Shown piece after piece: positions 1 to 7,325 of a stretch of DNA of 64,000 bases. Below the pieces are notes generated by a model. The model saw nothing but the letters and a program-made list of their open reading frames with translations, had not been told where the DNA came from and searched no databases. Origin of the DNA: a virus. Each line of letters starts with the position of its first letter. The first letter of the stretch is position 1. The stretch spans positions 1 through 64,000 of the IMG/VR virus record IMGVR_UViG_3300020220_000020; one strand, 5' to 3'. The position numbers were made by a program, and so were the translations under genes.

Positions 1-2
1 TT

Positions 3-245
3 TTTATAAATGGCGGTAACATTATCGCTAACTCGGCCACGCTGAACTTGTTCAACGTCAACACAACAGACACTGTGAATACTTTTGGTTCAGCAACAAC
101 GGTCAATATGGGAGGGGCATCAACGAATACGGTTTTTGCCGGAACTGTCGAAATAGATGGTACAAATGCTCTTCAGTTCCCTGATGGTACAATTCAGGTA
201 ACAAAAACACCAGATTTTATATTATTCGATTTTGGAATAATCTAA
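3..245 (+). CDS. Tail fibre-like protein, C-terminal fragment (5' end outside window)
   Basis: The reading frame is open from the window edge, so the start of the gene is missing and only about 80 C-terminal residues are seen. They are rich in Asn, Thr, Gly and Val, with short repeats of the type NVNTTDTVNTFG and TTVNMGGASTNTVFAG. Such repeats are typical of beta-helical or triple-beta-spiral shafts of phage tail fibres. A TTG at 48 is in frame but has no reason to be the true start because the same repeat pattern continues upstream. The neighbours downstream are virion-like and adhesin-like genes, which supports a fibre role. The exact family is not identified. Confidence 0.6.
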   Translation, partial: FINGGNIIANSATLNLFNVNTTDTVNTFGSATTVNMGGASTNTVFAGTVEIDGTNALQFPDGTIQVTKTPDFILFDFGII

Positions 246-259
246 AAAGGAGAATAACA

Positions 260-673
260 ATGGCAACAAGCGCACAATACACAGCACAGCCAATTTTAGA
301 ATATGCACAAGTTACAACTGCAGATACATCAAGAACTGCACCAACCAACGTAGTCGAGATTACTGCAGGCCCGAACACTTCTGCAGGCAACGGTGTTGGT
401 AAAAGAATTATTCGTGTAACTGTACAATCAACCGGAACCACCACAGCCGGTGTAATAAGATTTTTCCTCTCACTTGACAGCGGAACTACCAAGCGGCTCA
501 TCTGCGAAAAGATTGTTCCAGCAGTCACTCCAAGTACATCTGTTGCTGCATTCCGCACAGAAGTTGCTGAGCTGGTTGGATTGATTTTACCAGGCGGAAC
601 TGCAAATAAGATATATGCAACAACAAACAACACAGAAACCTTTAACATCATCGTTGAATCTGGCACTCTATGA
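260..673 (+). CDS. Small virion-like protein, unknown function
   Basis: A 137-residue protein preceded by a strong AAAAAGGAG ribosome binding site 8 bases upstream of the ATG. It is rich in Thr, Val and Ala, predicted mostly beta, with no signal peptide or membrane segment. The composition (alternating TTAGVIRFFLSLDSGTTKR-like strands) resembles small phage structural or decoration proteins, but no family is certain. Its stop codon overlaps the start of the first glycine-rich adhesin gene (ATGA), so it is probably co-translated with that cluster. A role as a fibre-associated or head-surface protein is inference from position and composition only. Confidence 0.6.
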   Translation: MATSAQYTAQPILEYAQVTTADTSRTAPTNVVEITAGPNTSAGNGVGKRIIRVTVQSTGTTTAGVIRFFLSLDSGTTKRLICEKIVPAVTPSTSVAAFRTEVAELVGLILPGGTANKIYATTNNTETFNIIVESGTL

Positions 674-1704
674 ATAATGGTTTTTACGGTTTCCCAAACC
701 CAAAATCTGGTTCTACAATTGTAGATATAAAAGAGTTCGACAGCAGTGGCACCTATGTGATTCCTGATGGCGCTCGTCGTCTTTGGATCACGCTTTGGGG
801 CGCAGGCTCCGGCGGTGGTGGTGGTGCTAGACAGGGTACTGGTGTTGCTGCTTATGGTGGCGGCGGCGGAGGTGGAGGCATGGTAAACATGGCTTATTAT
901 TTTGTTGAGTCTTTGGGGTTGGCAGGAGAAAGTTATGCAGCTGGCTCTCCGACCGTGCGTGGTGGAAGTCGTGGAAAAACTTTAACGGTGGTGATAGGGG
1001 CAGGCGGTTCGGGTGGAAACGGAGGCGCAAGTGATACTTCAAGCGGATCAGATGGAGGCAGAGGTGGCGATTCTTGGGTGAGCGTTACAGGATTTACTTT
1101 TTCAGCAAATGGTATGATTTCTGCTTATGGTGGTGCTAATTATACTAATCCTTTTGGCAGAGGTGGGTCTACAACTTCTGGTTCTGGAGGCACTCCTGCA
1201 TCTGCGTCGAATGGCGCGTTGATAAACGGAGTGCCAAGCGCACAGACATTAACAACATATTCTTGGAACGGAACAAATAGCGCAATTACAACTCTAACTG
1301 CTCAAACTGTTTATAGTATTGGTAATAATGGAGGTACTGCTGGGGGTGGCATATCAACCGGAAATGCAGGACAAGCCGGTGGAAATATTGCATATGGAAC
1401 TGCTCAGACAATCACAGTTGTTTCAAACCCTCTCTTGAGCACAGCGGGTGCTGCCATTATAAAAACTGGTGGGGCAGCAAACAGTGCAGCTCCTCCATTT
1501 AATCCAATTGGTATTCATGCGGCTTATAGTAATGGATTTGGAGGTGTTGGAGGCGGAGCCGGAACCAGTACAAGTGGAGCAAACGGAGAAAACGGTTGGC
1601 GAGGCGGCGGTGGTGGTGGTGGTGGAGCATCAAGAAACGGACAAACTGCTGGCAATGGTGGTAGTGGTGGAAATGGCTATTGTTTAATAGTTGCATTGAG
1701 GTAA
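670..1704 (+). CDS. Glycine-rich adhesin-like tail protein, paralogue 1
   Basis: A 344-residue protein. The N-terminus (MNNGFYGFPNPKSG) leads into a strand-rich segment of the form F-x-SSGTYVIPDGARRLWITLWGAG, typical of the glycine-rich domain found at the ends of many phage tail fibres. Several oligoglycine tracts follow, up to eight or more Gly in a row. It ends with a conserved block, GWRGGGGGGGGASRNG, then GNGGSGGNGYCLIVAL. Glycine-rich motifs packed as polyglycine-II are known from T-even gp38-type adhesins, which bind host receptors at the fibre tip. That this protein does so is inference. It is the first of three tandem paralogues sharing both ends but differing in the middle. Confidence 0.65.
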   Translation: MNNGFYGFPNPKSGSTIVDIKEFDSSGTYVIPDGARRLWITLWGAGSGGGGGARQGTGVAAYGGGGGGGGMVNMAYYFVESLGLAGESYAAGSPTVRGGSRGKTLTVVIGAGGSGGNGGASDTSSGSDGGRGGDSWVSVTGFTFSANGMISAYGGANYTNPFGRGGSTTSGSGGTPASASNGALINGVPSAQTLTTYSWNGTNSAITTLTAQTVYSIGNNGGTAGGGISTGNAGQAGGNIAYGTAQTITVVSNPLLSTAGAAIIKTGGAANSAAPPFNPIGIHAAYSNGFGGVGGGAGTSTSGANGENGWRGGGGGGGGASRNGQTAGNGGSGGNGYCLIVALR

Positions 1705-1707
1705 TTT

Positions 1708-2685
1708 ATGAATCATGGTTTTTTTAGTTTTCCAAGTTTGCTGAAAGACGATCCCTCCATCAAACTCCAAGAGTTTGATACAAGTGGAACCTTTGTTATA
1801 CCGTCTTTTGCCAGAAGGCTATATGTGCTTTTGGTTGGTGCTGGTGGTTCTGGTGGTGGAGGTCCAAGAGTTACTAGCGGCTCAAGCAGTTGCGGCGGTA
1901 GTGGTGGCGCTGGTGGAAGATATTTTATAGATGATTTTTCTTTAGATATGGTTTTTTGCAAACCTGGTATGACTTTATCTGTTGTTATTGGAGCCGGAGG
2001 CTCAGGTGCTGGAACTGGTGCAACTGCGGATGGAACAAATGGTCTTGGCGGCAGCTCAGGTGGAAATTCCTCAATCACCATAACAGGGAAACGTGGCAAC
2101 ATGTTTGTTGCTTACGGCGGCGCTGCTGGTGCTGGCGGGACAAATTCAACCAGTTCAACGGGAGCGGCTGGTGGCACCAGCTGGTGTTTTTCTGGAGTTT
2201 CTGGTACTGGTCACGGTGGAGGAAATGGTGCTGACACAAATTTTCCACAGGGACCAGGAGCCACTCCAAATCCTGCCAGTAGCACAGGATTATGGAATTG
2301 GCAATCAAATGGTGGATGTGGCGGCGGCGGTGTCAACACATCCAACACTGCATCTAGCGGTGGAGCCATCACAGCTGGATCAGCAATCTGCAATAATTAT
2401 GCCACCATATATGGTGGAGGTAATAACGTTATACAGCCCGGTCAACCAAACACTGTTGCAGTCAGTTTTGGATCTGGTGATTCTTATGGGTTTACATTGG
2501 CCGGTGCCTATACTCCGGGACTTGGAGGAGTTGGCGGCGGTGGCGGAGCAACGACTGCCGGTGGAAGAGGGAGACACGGATGGAGAGGTGGTGGCGGGGG
2601 TGGTGGAGGTGGCGCAAGAAATGGGTTTAATGGTGGTGACGGCGGTAATGGTGGTGATGGGTACTGTGTTTTAATTGCTTATTGA
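1708..2685 (+). CDS. Glycine-rich adhesin-like tail protein, paralogue 2
   Basis: A 325-residue paralogue of the preceding gene. The N-terminus (MNHGFFSFPSLLKDD, then EFDTSGTFVIPSFARRLYVLLVG) and the C-terminal block (GWRGGGGGGGGGARNG, GNGGDGYCVLIAY) align directly with genes 1 and 3 of the set. The central part, about residues 60 to 270, is a different mix of Gly-rich loops and Ser/Thr/Asn segments. It starts three bases after the previous stop and lacks a strong Shine-Dalgarno, suggesting translational coupling. No catalytic motif is seen. A receptor-binding role is inferred from the glycine-rich family, not shown. Confidence 0.63.
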   Translation: MNHGFFSFPSLLKDDPSIKLQEFDTSGTFVIPSFARRLYVLLVGAGGSGGGGPRVTSGSSSCGGSGGAGGRYFIDDFSLDMVFCKPGMTLSVVIGAGGSGAGTGATADGTNGLGGSSGGNSSITITGKRGNMFVAYGGAAGAGGTNSTSSTGAAGGTSWCFSGVSGTGHGGGNGADTNFPQGPGATPNPASSTGLWNWQSNGGCGGGGVNTSNTASSGGAITAGSAICNNYATIYGGGNNVIQPGQPNTVAVSFGSGDSYGFTLAGAYTPGLGGVGGGGGATTAGGRGRHGWRGGGGGGGGGARNGFNGGDGGNGGDGYCVLIAY

Positions 2686-2694
2686 GGAACATTC

Positions 2695-3615
2695 ATGAAC
2701 AATGGTTTTTTCAACTTCCCATCTGTAAACGATCCTGCTCTTTCGGATATTAAAGAGTTTGATGTTAGCGGTACTTACAGAATACCAGCAGGAACTTCAT
2801 TGATATATGTTTTTGCAGTTGGCGCTGGTGGAGGCGGTGGATCAGGAAGAAGAAGAGCGACGGGGAGTGTTCAATCCTGCTTTGGTGGAGGGTCGGGCGC
2901 AGGCGGATCCGTGGTTCAAATGGTGTATTTAATACAACAAATTCCAGGAGATTTGTTGTATATTGAAATAGGTGCGGGTGGAAATGGTGGGGCTGGCAGA
3001 ACAACGGACGGTACGAATGGCGCCGCAGGGACTGTCGGTGGTGGCACTTCTGTCAATTTAGATTCCTCTGGAAATTATAAACTATTGAGGGCCGTTGGTG
3101 GTGGTGGCGGGGGTGCTGGCAGCATCTCATTTGGAATTGCTGGAGCAGGTCGTCTGAACGTTCAATACGGATATCATAGCGCCAGCAGCACTGCAGGTTC
3201 TGGCGGAGTATCCACTGGTACTAACACTTTAGCGGTGGCTCAGTATTTTGCAAAAGGTGGTGCTGGTGGCGCTGGTCTCAGTGGCGCGTCTACTTATGGA
3301 ACTGGAGGAAACATTGGCATCTCTTCATCTTTGGTTCTGGGAAATCCTGACTATTCAATTGGCACTTTGCTTGCTGGAATGGCTGCCGATGCTGGAACTG
3401 CTGCTCCAAGCTCGACCGGATATTTTTTGCTCCCATATACTGGTGGCTTGGGTGGACCCGGCGGCGCTGGAGGAAACACCGTTGCGGCTTCAGCAGGAGG
3501 TGCTGGCTGGAGGGGCGGCGGTGGCGGCGGCGGTGGTGCGTCAAGAGATGGAGTAAATAGTGGAGCTGGAGGTAGAGGCGGAGATGGTTATGTTGCAATA
3601 TTTTGTTACAAATAA
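2695..3615 (+). CDS. Glycine-rich adhesin-like tail protein, paralogue 3
   Basis: A 306-residue third paralogue, preceded by a TGAGGAAC ribosome binding site. It begins MNNGFFNFPSVNDP with an EFDVSGTYRIPAGTSLIYVFAVGAGGG segment split over the same strands as its two neighbours. It ends with GWRGGGGGGGGASRDG and GGRGGDGYVAIFCYK. The middle diverges from paralogues 1 and 2. Three consecutive copies with conserved ends and variable centres suggest gene duplication followed by diversification of receptor contact loops. The alternative is a set of structural tip proteins forming a hetero-oligomer. The next gene has its own ribosome binding site, so the adhesin block ends here. Confidence 0.63.
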   Translation: MNNGFFNFPSVNDPALSDIKEFDVSGTYRIPAGTSLIYVFAVGAGGGGGSGRRRATGSVQSCFGGGSGAGGSVVQMVYLIQQIPGDLLYIEIGAGGNGGAGRTTDGTNGAAGTVGGGTSVNLDSSGNYKLLRAVGGGGGGAGSISFGIAGAGRLNVQYGYHSASSTAGSGGVSTGTNTLAVAQYFAKGGAGGAGLSGASTYGTGGNIGISSSLVLGNPDYSIGTLLAGMAADAGTAAPSSTGYFLLPYTGGLGGPGGAGGNTVAASAGGAGWRGGGGGGGGASRDGVNSGAGGRGGDGYVAIFCYK

Positions 3616-3633
3616 ATAAAAAGGAGGAAAATT

Positions 3634-3816
3634 ATGAGTACAAGATGGGCACTGATAAACGCAGACAATTTGGTAGAAAACATTGTGGTATGGGATGGTC
3701 AAGGAGAAATATTTGCTGGTAGAACAGTAGTCCAATTAAGTGATGGAGAATGGTGTAATATAGGGGCAAGTTATGACGCCAACGGCAATCCTAAGTTTAT
3801 TGAATTGCAAGAATAA
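3634..3816 (+). CDS. Small conserved phage protein next to fibre genes
   Basis: A 60-residue protein with a strong AAAGGAGG ribosome binding site. The sequence opens MSTRWALINADNLVENIVVWDG and includes the pattern LSDGEWCNIGASYDANG. This resembles short phage proteins, or C-terminal modules, often found beside tail fibre genes, with an ALI(N/D)xxxxVxNIVVWDG opening and a C-I/D-GxxYD ending. The biochemical role of that family is not known to me. The stop codon shares a base with the next start (TAATG), so it heads an operon with the two methyltransferase-like genes downstream. Confidence 0.6.
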   Translation: MSTRWALINADNLVENIVVWDGQGEIFAGRTVVQLSDGEWCNIGASYDANGNPKFIELQE

Positions 3817-4370
3817 TGAAAAGAATAAAAATAGACATACCTGAGCAAGAAACTGAAAATTGGTATATAAAGAAAGTTTCTGGTGATTCATCAACAATAT
3901 ATTCAATGGCTATAGGTAGACCATGTCTAGGTAAAGAAGAACCTAATGATGAGTATACTTTTCTTTGTCAAAAAAATCCAAACTCAATAGTTATGGCAGA
4001 TACTTATCATGAATATTCTGAGCATAATCATTTATGGATAAATGCCTCAGGGCATGTTTTAATTGGAGGTCTTGGTCTTGGTCTTGTTAATAAATTTTTG
4101 TTAGATTCCGATTTAGTTGATCATGTTACAATTATTGAAAAAAATCAAGAAGTAATAGACATGGTTTGGCCTCATTGCCCTAAGAGTAGTAAATTTACTT
4201 TAATTAAAGCAGACATAGAAAAATATGATCCAGATACTTGTTGGGACTATGCGTGGTTTGACACTTATATATATGGAAATTCTCTTACTCATACTGAGTA
4301 TAAAAACATGATAAAAAATATATATTGTGAATTTTGCGAATCAATAAATTTTTGGGAAAGTATGCCTTGA
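3816..4370 (+). CDS. Class I SAM-dependent methyltransferase / spermidine synthase-like protein
   Basis: A 184-residue protein with a Rossmann-type nucleotide-binding core. A glycine-rich loop VLIGGLGLGLVNKF (about residues 80-93) is followed by VTIIEKNQEVIDMVWP, where the acidic residue ending strand 2 would bind the ribose of S-adenosyl-Met. Then comes DIEKYDPDTCWDYAWFDTYIYG, which matches the DxxxxL/Dxxx...D(V/I)WxDxY region of spermidine-synthase-like folds. It is shorter than true spermidine synthases and lacks their N-terminal beta domain, so the real substrate is unknown. It overlaps the gene before (TAATG) and the methyltransferase after it. Modification of a virion component is inference. 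Confidence 0.55.
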   Translation: MKRIKIDIPEQETENWYIKKVSGDSSTIYSMAIGRPCLGKEEPNDEYTFLCQKNPNSIVMADTYHEYSEHNHLWINASGHVLIGGLGLGLVNKFLLDSDLVDHVTIIEKNQEVIDMVWPHCPKSSKFTLIKADIEKYDPDTCWDYAWFDTYIYGNSLTHTEYKNMIKNIYCEFCESINFWESMP

Positions 4371-4894
4371 AAAAACTTTCTATTTACTCAAATCCATCTA
4401 GAGATGGATATCCTAATACTACAAGAAGATTTGAACTTATAAAAAAAATAGAAAACTTTAATACAATATTTGATTTTGGTTCTGGTCCATGTTCTTTGCT
4501 AAAATGGATTGTAGATAATAAAATAGATTGTTCTTATGAGGCTTATGATTTGAGGATAGATTCTCTTGAAAATTATTGTGATTGTGTGATACATTATGAT
4601 ATCCCACTAGACAAAAAATATGATCTTGTTTGTATTCTTGGTGTCAGCGGATTAAATACAGAGTCTGACGTAGAAACAAGCAAAAAAGTATTTTTAAAAA
4701 CTTTTAAAAAAGCTTGTAGTCTTTCATCGAAATATGTTTTGTTTAACGTGTCTTTTCAAGATAAATATCCTAATTATATAGTTAATTATACTAAAGATGA
4801 AATTTTATCAATTTTAAGTGACAATAACTTAAAAGTAATTTTTCACGACATAGATGAGTCTTTTAAGGAAAATATATACATGTGTGTTCTTTGA
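4367..4894 (+). CDS. Class I SAM-dependent methyltransferase-like protein
   Basis: About 175 residues. I choose the TTG at 4367 because GGGAAAG lies about 8 bases upstream and the TTGA overlap with the previous stop is typical of this cluster. A second in-frame TTG at 4334 would add 11 residues and lacks a ribosome binding site. The motif IFDFGSGPCSLLKWI at about residues 34-48 is a motif I (DxGxGxG-like) SAM-binding loop. YEAYDLRIDSLENY provides the acidic residue after strand 2, and YDLVCILGVSGL is the motif IV region. The substrate is unknown. The adjacent glycosyltransferase suggests O-methylation of a sugar or of a tail protein, which is inference. Confidence 0.55.
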   Translation: MKKLSIYSNPSRDGYPNTTRRFELIKKIENFNTIFDFGSGPCSLLKWIVDNKIDCSYEAYDLRIDSLENYCDCVIHYDIPLDKKYDLVCILGVSGLNTESDVETSKKVFLKTFKKACSLSSKYVLFNVSFQDKYPNYIVNYTKDEILSILSDNNLKVIFHDIDESFKENIYMCVL

Positions 4895-4916
4895 TTTTTT
4901 TTAACGATATATTAGT

Positions 4917-5597
4917 ATGAGAAAAAAATCAGCTACAAAAAAAATTAGAAAAATACTTATAGCAACGCCATCATATGATGGTAGACTTGATGCAAGATAC
5001 TGTAATAGTATTCTCTATACCGAAAGATTGTGTGCAAAGAATAATATAGAAATATCTCCAGTCTATTTGTGTTTTGATGCGATAATTTCCAAAACAAGAA
5101 ATGACTTATTTTGCTATGGGTATGAAAATAATTTTGATGACATATTTTATATAGATGCCGATATTTCATGGACTCCGGAACAATTTCTAAAAATAGTTAA
5201 CCATCCTTTTGATTTTGTTGGTGGTATTTATCAAAAAAAGCAAGATAATATTGATTATCCAGTTAATATTATTCCTGAACAAAAAGTTGATGAAAACGGG
5301 ATTATGGAAGTTTCAACTATTCCAACTGGTTTTCTTAAATTGAGCAGAAATGCTATTGAAATGCTTTGGGAAAAATCTTTACCGTATACTATATCTAAAG
5401 ACTCAAAAATAACAAAATTGGTTTTTGAAACTGGTATTATAGGTGGTAGGTTTATGAGTGAAGATATTGTATTATGTCTTAAGTGGAGGGAATTAAAACA
5501 AAAAATATACCTTGACACTACTGTAACTGTTGCGCACAGTGGGCATAAAACTTGGCAAGGTGATTTTTCTTCTCATTTAAGAGATATTATTAAATAA
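4917..5597 (+). CDS. GT-A fold glycosyltransferase
   Basis: A 226-residue protein. After a basic N-terminus comes KILIATPSYDGRLDARYCNS, the usual GT-A opening strand and nucleotide-binding loop. FYIDADISWTPEQFLKI contains a DxD motif (D80, D82) that would hold the metal and UDP-sugar. A later SEDIVLCLKWRELK segment (about residue 180) and VAHSGHKTW (about 206-214) supply the acidic and histidine residues common near the catalytic pocket of GT2-like enzymes. It has no membrane segment, so it acts in the cytoplasm. It lies between methyltransferases and a large structural-like gene, which fits modification of a virion protein. The sugar and acceptor are unknown. Confidence 0.65.
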   Translation: MRKKSATKKIRKILIATPSYDGRLDARYCNSILYTERLCAKNNIEISPVYLCFDAIISKTRNDLFCYGYENNFDDIFYIDADISWTPEQFLKIVNHPFDFVGGIYQKKQDNIDYPVNIIPEQKVDENGIMEVSTIPTGFLKLSRNAIEMLWEKSLPYTISKDSKITKLVFETGIIGGRFMSEDIVLCLKWRELKQKIYLDTTVTVAHSGHKTWQGDFSSHLRDIIK

Positions 5598-5599
5598 TA

Positions 5600-6937
5600 A
5601 TGGTTTATAATGCACAAAAAACTTTTGATAACGGATTTGTTGTAGGTTATAATTTTAGTGGAGCTGAGTCTGCTGCCTCTGGTGTTCGCGCTGGTTCTTT
5701 TGGCTTAGACAATCAGTCTTTTACTTGGGCCACTTTTGTAACAGGATCTAATCCAACCATGCAGGAATATTGGTCTATCAAAAGATGGTATCAGTGGGGC
5801 TGTAGAAAGTTTTGGTTGCATTCTCCTTTTGGTAGGCCAAATTCTTCTTCTCCCTTAGAACCAGGACAATATCAGCCCGATCAATATCTAAACGCACTAA
5901 ATGGACTAACTTATGGAGGATTAGTTTCCAATAATCCATGCCCATGGATGACTAAAGATTTCATACAGGTTTGGAGGGCATTGTCAACTGGTAAAAAAGG
6001 AAATCTATCTGATTCTATATGGAATTCTTGGACCAACCCATCTACTGGTTGGTTTGACCCATCAGACCCAATAAGCGTTACTGGTTATGTCGGTTCCATA
6101 TGGGGCCCTATGGGTTCAAGATTTTCTTCCTATTTTGAAAAGAACCAATATGAAGCTATCGATAGATTAAAAGATTCTTATATGCCATTGATTAAATCTG
6201 GTATGAAAATTGGAATAGATGCTTTAGAAGCTATGCCTGGTCCAATTCCTGGTATTCATGTCCCGCTTTCAACTCTTGGAAAAAAGTCACAAATAATGTG
6301 GTGGCATTTTTTTTCGTGGCTTTGTGACCAAGTTGGCAAGAAAAATATTTATGTTGAGGCTTATCCAAGAAAGAAACTGTACAATGGGGTATATTATAAT
6401 AACCCTTATATCGGTTGCAGTGTTGCTACGGACGATGCATTGTATTCTCAGGATTATGGATTATACAATCATTCTGATTCTGAGCTTGGTAAGGTTTATG
6501 TTCTTAAATCTTTTTGGAACAGTCCTCCCGTAACCAGAAAGCAGGACGGTTCTGCCGCAAAACACAATTTTTTATTAGCTTATGAAAATGCTCAGTGGCC
6601 CAATGATGGAGATGGTTTTTTGGATGGATACTGGTATGTTCAGCAGGTTCCTGCGAACGGATATGGTGCAGTTTGCAACTATGCTTCGTATGCATATATA
6701 CTTAATGAGGACTTTCAGTCATGGGATCCAGCACCAGAAAGAGATATATCTGTTCCTCAAGTTTTAGTTAGTCATGCAGATTTACAGGACTATAGTGTCG
6801 CTTCTGGTTTTAATACCGCTCTAAATAATGAATTGTTTTTGAATAAGTTTCCTACAAGTGCTAGATTTGTAGATTATTTACAATACACATACGATGAAAA
6901 AAACTATGATCCAACAGTTTCTTCTGGTGATTTTTAA
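5600..6937 (+). CDS. Large unknown protein, possibly tail-associated
   Basis: A 445-residue protein starting two bases after the glycosyltransferase stop. It is unusually rich in Trp, Tyr, Pro and Asn (for example WWHFFSWLCDQVGKKNIYVEAYPRK split around residue 240). There is no signal peptide or membrane segment. Strand-helix alternation such as SGMKIGIDALEAMP and KNIYVEAYPR, with acidic residues at strand ends, would be compatible with a TIM-barrel glycosidase-like fold. I cannot point to a definite catalytic pair, so that idea is weak. Position between the fibre/glycosyltransferase block and terminase suggests a virion or tail-surface protein. Function unassigned. Confidence 0.6.
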   Translation: MVYNAQKTFDNGFVVGYNFSGAESAASGVRAGSFGLDNQSFTWATFVTGSNPTMQEYWSIKRWYQWGCRKFWLHSPFGRPNSSSPLEPGQYQPDQYLNALNGLTYGGLVSNNPCPWMTKDFIQVWRALSTGKKGNLSDSIWNSWTNPSTGWFDPSDPISVTGYVGSIWGPMGSRFSSYFEKNQYEAIDRLKDSYMPLIKSGMKIGIDALEAMPGPIPGIHVPLSTLGKKSQIMWWHFFSWLCDQVGKKNIYVEAYPRKKLYNGVYYNNPYIGCSVATDDALYSQDYGLYNHSDSELGKVYVLKSFWNSPPVTRKQDGSAAKHNFLLAYENAQWPNDGDGFLDGYWYVQQVPANGYGAVCNYASYAYILNEDFQSWDPAPERDISVPQVLVSHADLQDYSVASGFNTALNNELFLNKFPTSARFVDYLQYTYDEKNYDPTVSSGDF

Positions 6938-6983
6938 ATTTGATTGAAGGTAAATTTAGTATTTCTTAATTAATAAATTATAG

Positions 6984-7325
6984 ATGGAGAAGTATATTCT
7001 TATTTTCCAAGAAAAATCTAGGGTAAAATTTTCTTCTATAAAAAAATTCGTAAAAGATAAATACGGTTTATCTATTGATACTGTTTATTTGAAAGAATTG
7101 AAGAAAATAAGGCCTTTGGAGTTTATATGCATATCTTCTTTGGAAGAAAGATATGCAAGATACTTTATGTCATCTTTTGATGACAGTCAGTTTTTGTACT
7201 GGAAGGTTAATTACTCAGGAAAATTGATTGAAACTAGTAGCGCGGAAACTTCTTATTTAATAGGTGGATCAATATGTCTTACCGATATAATGAAATTAAT
7301 GAAAATGGAATATAAAAATGGCTAA
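6984..7325 (+). CDS. Small protein upstream of terminase, unknown
   Basis: A 113-residue protein whose last eight bases overlap the start of the terminase large subunit gene. It is basic at the N-terminus (KSRVKFSSIKKFVKDKYGL) and has no clear helix-turn-helix. Its position immediately upstream of the large terminase is where a small terminase subunit is often found. However, the length is short and the expected DNA-binding and oligomerisation helices are not obvious, so that assignment is only a possibility. The 46 bases before it (6938-6983) are AT-rich with no hairpin or convincing promoter. Confidence 0.5.
   Translation: MEKYILIFQEKSRVKFSSIKKFVKDKYGLSIDTVYLKELKKIRPLEFICISSLEERYARYFMSSFDDSQFLYWKVNYSGKLIETSSAETSYLIGGSICLTDIMKLMKMEYKNG

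Noticed and set aside
217-666. 149-residue minus-strand frame
   Set aside because: Antisense to the well-placed 260-673 gene with a strong ribosome binding site.
2093-2674. Second + frame across the glycine-rich gene
   Set aside because: GGT/GGC-rich DNA leaves alternative frames open; the main frame has paralogues on both sides with the same ends.
4334-4366. Upstream TTG start for the second methyltransferase
   Set aside because: It lacks a ribosome binding site, whereas TTG 4367 has GGGAAAG and the usual TTGA overlap.
6938-6983. Promoter before the terminase block
   Set aside because: AT-rich sequence only; no paired -35 and -10 boxes could be supported.
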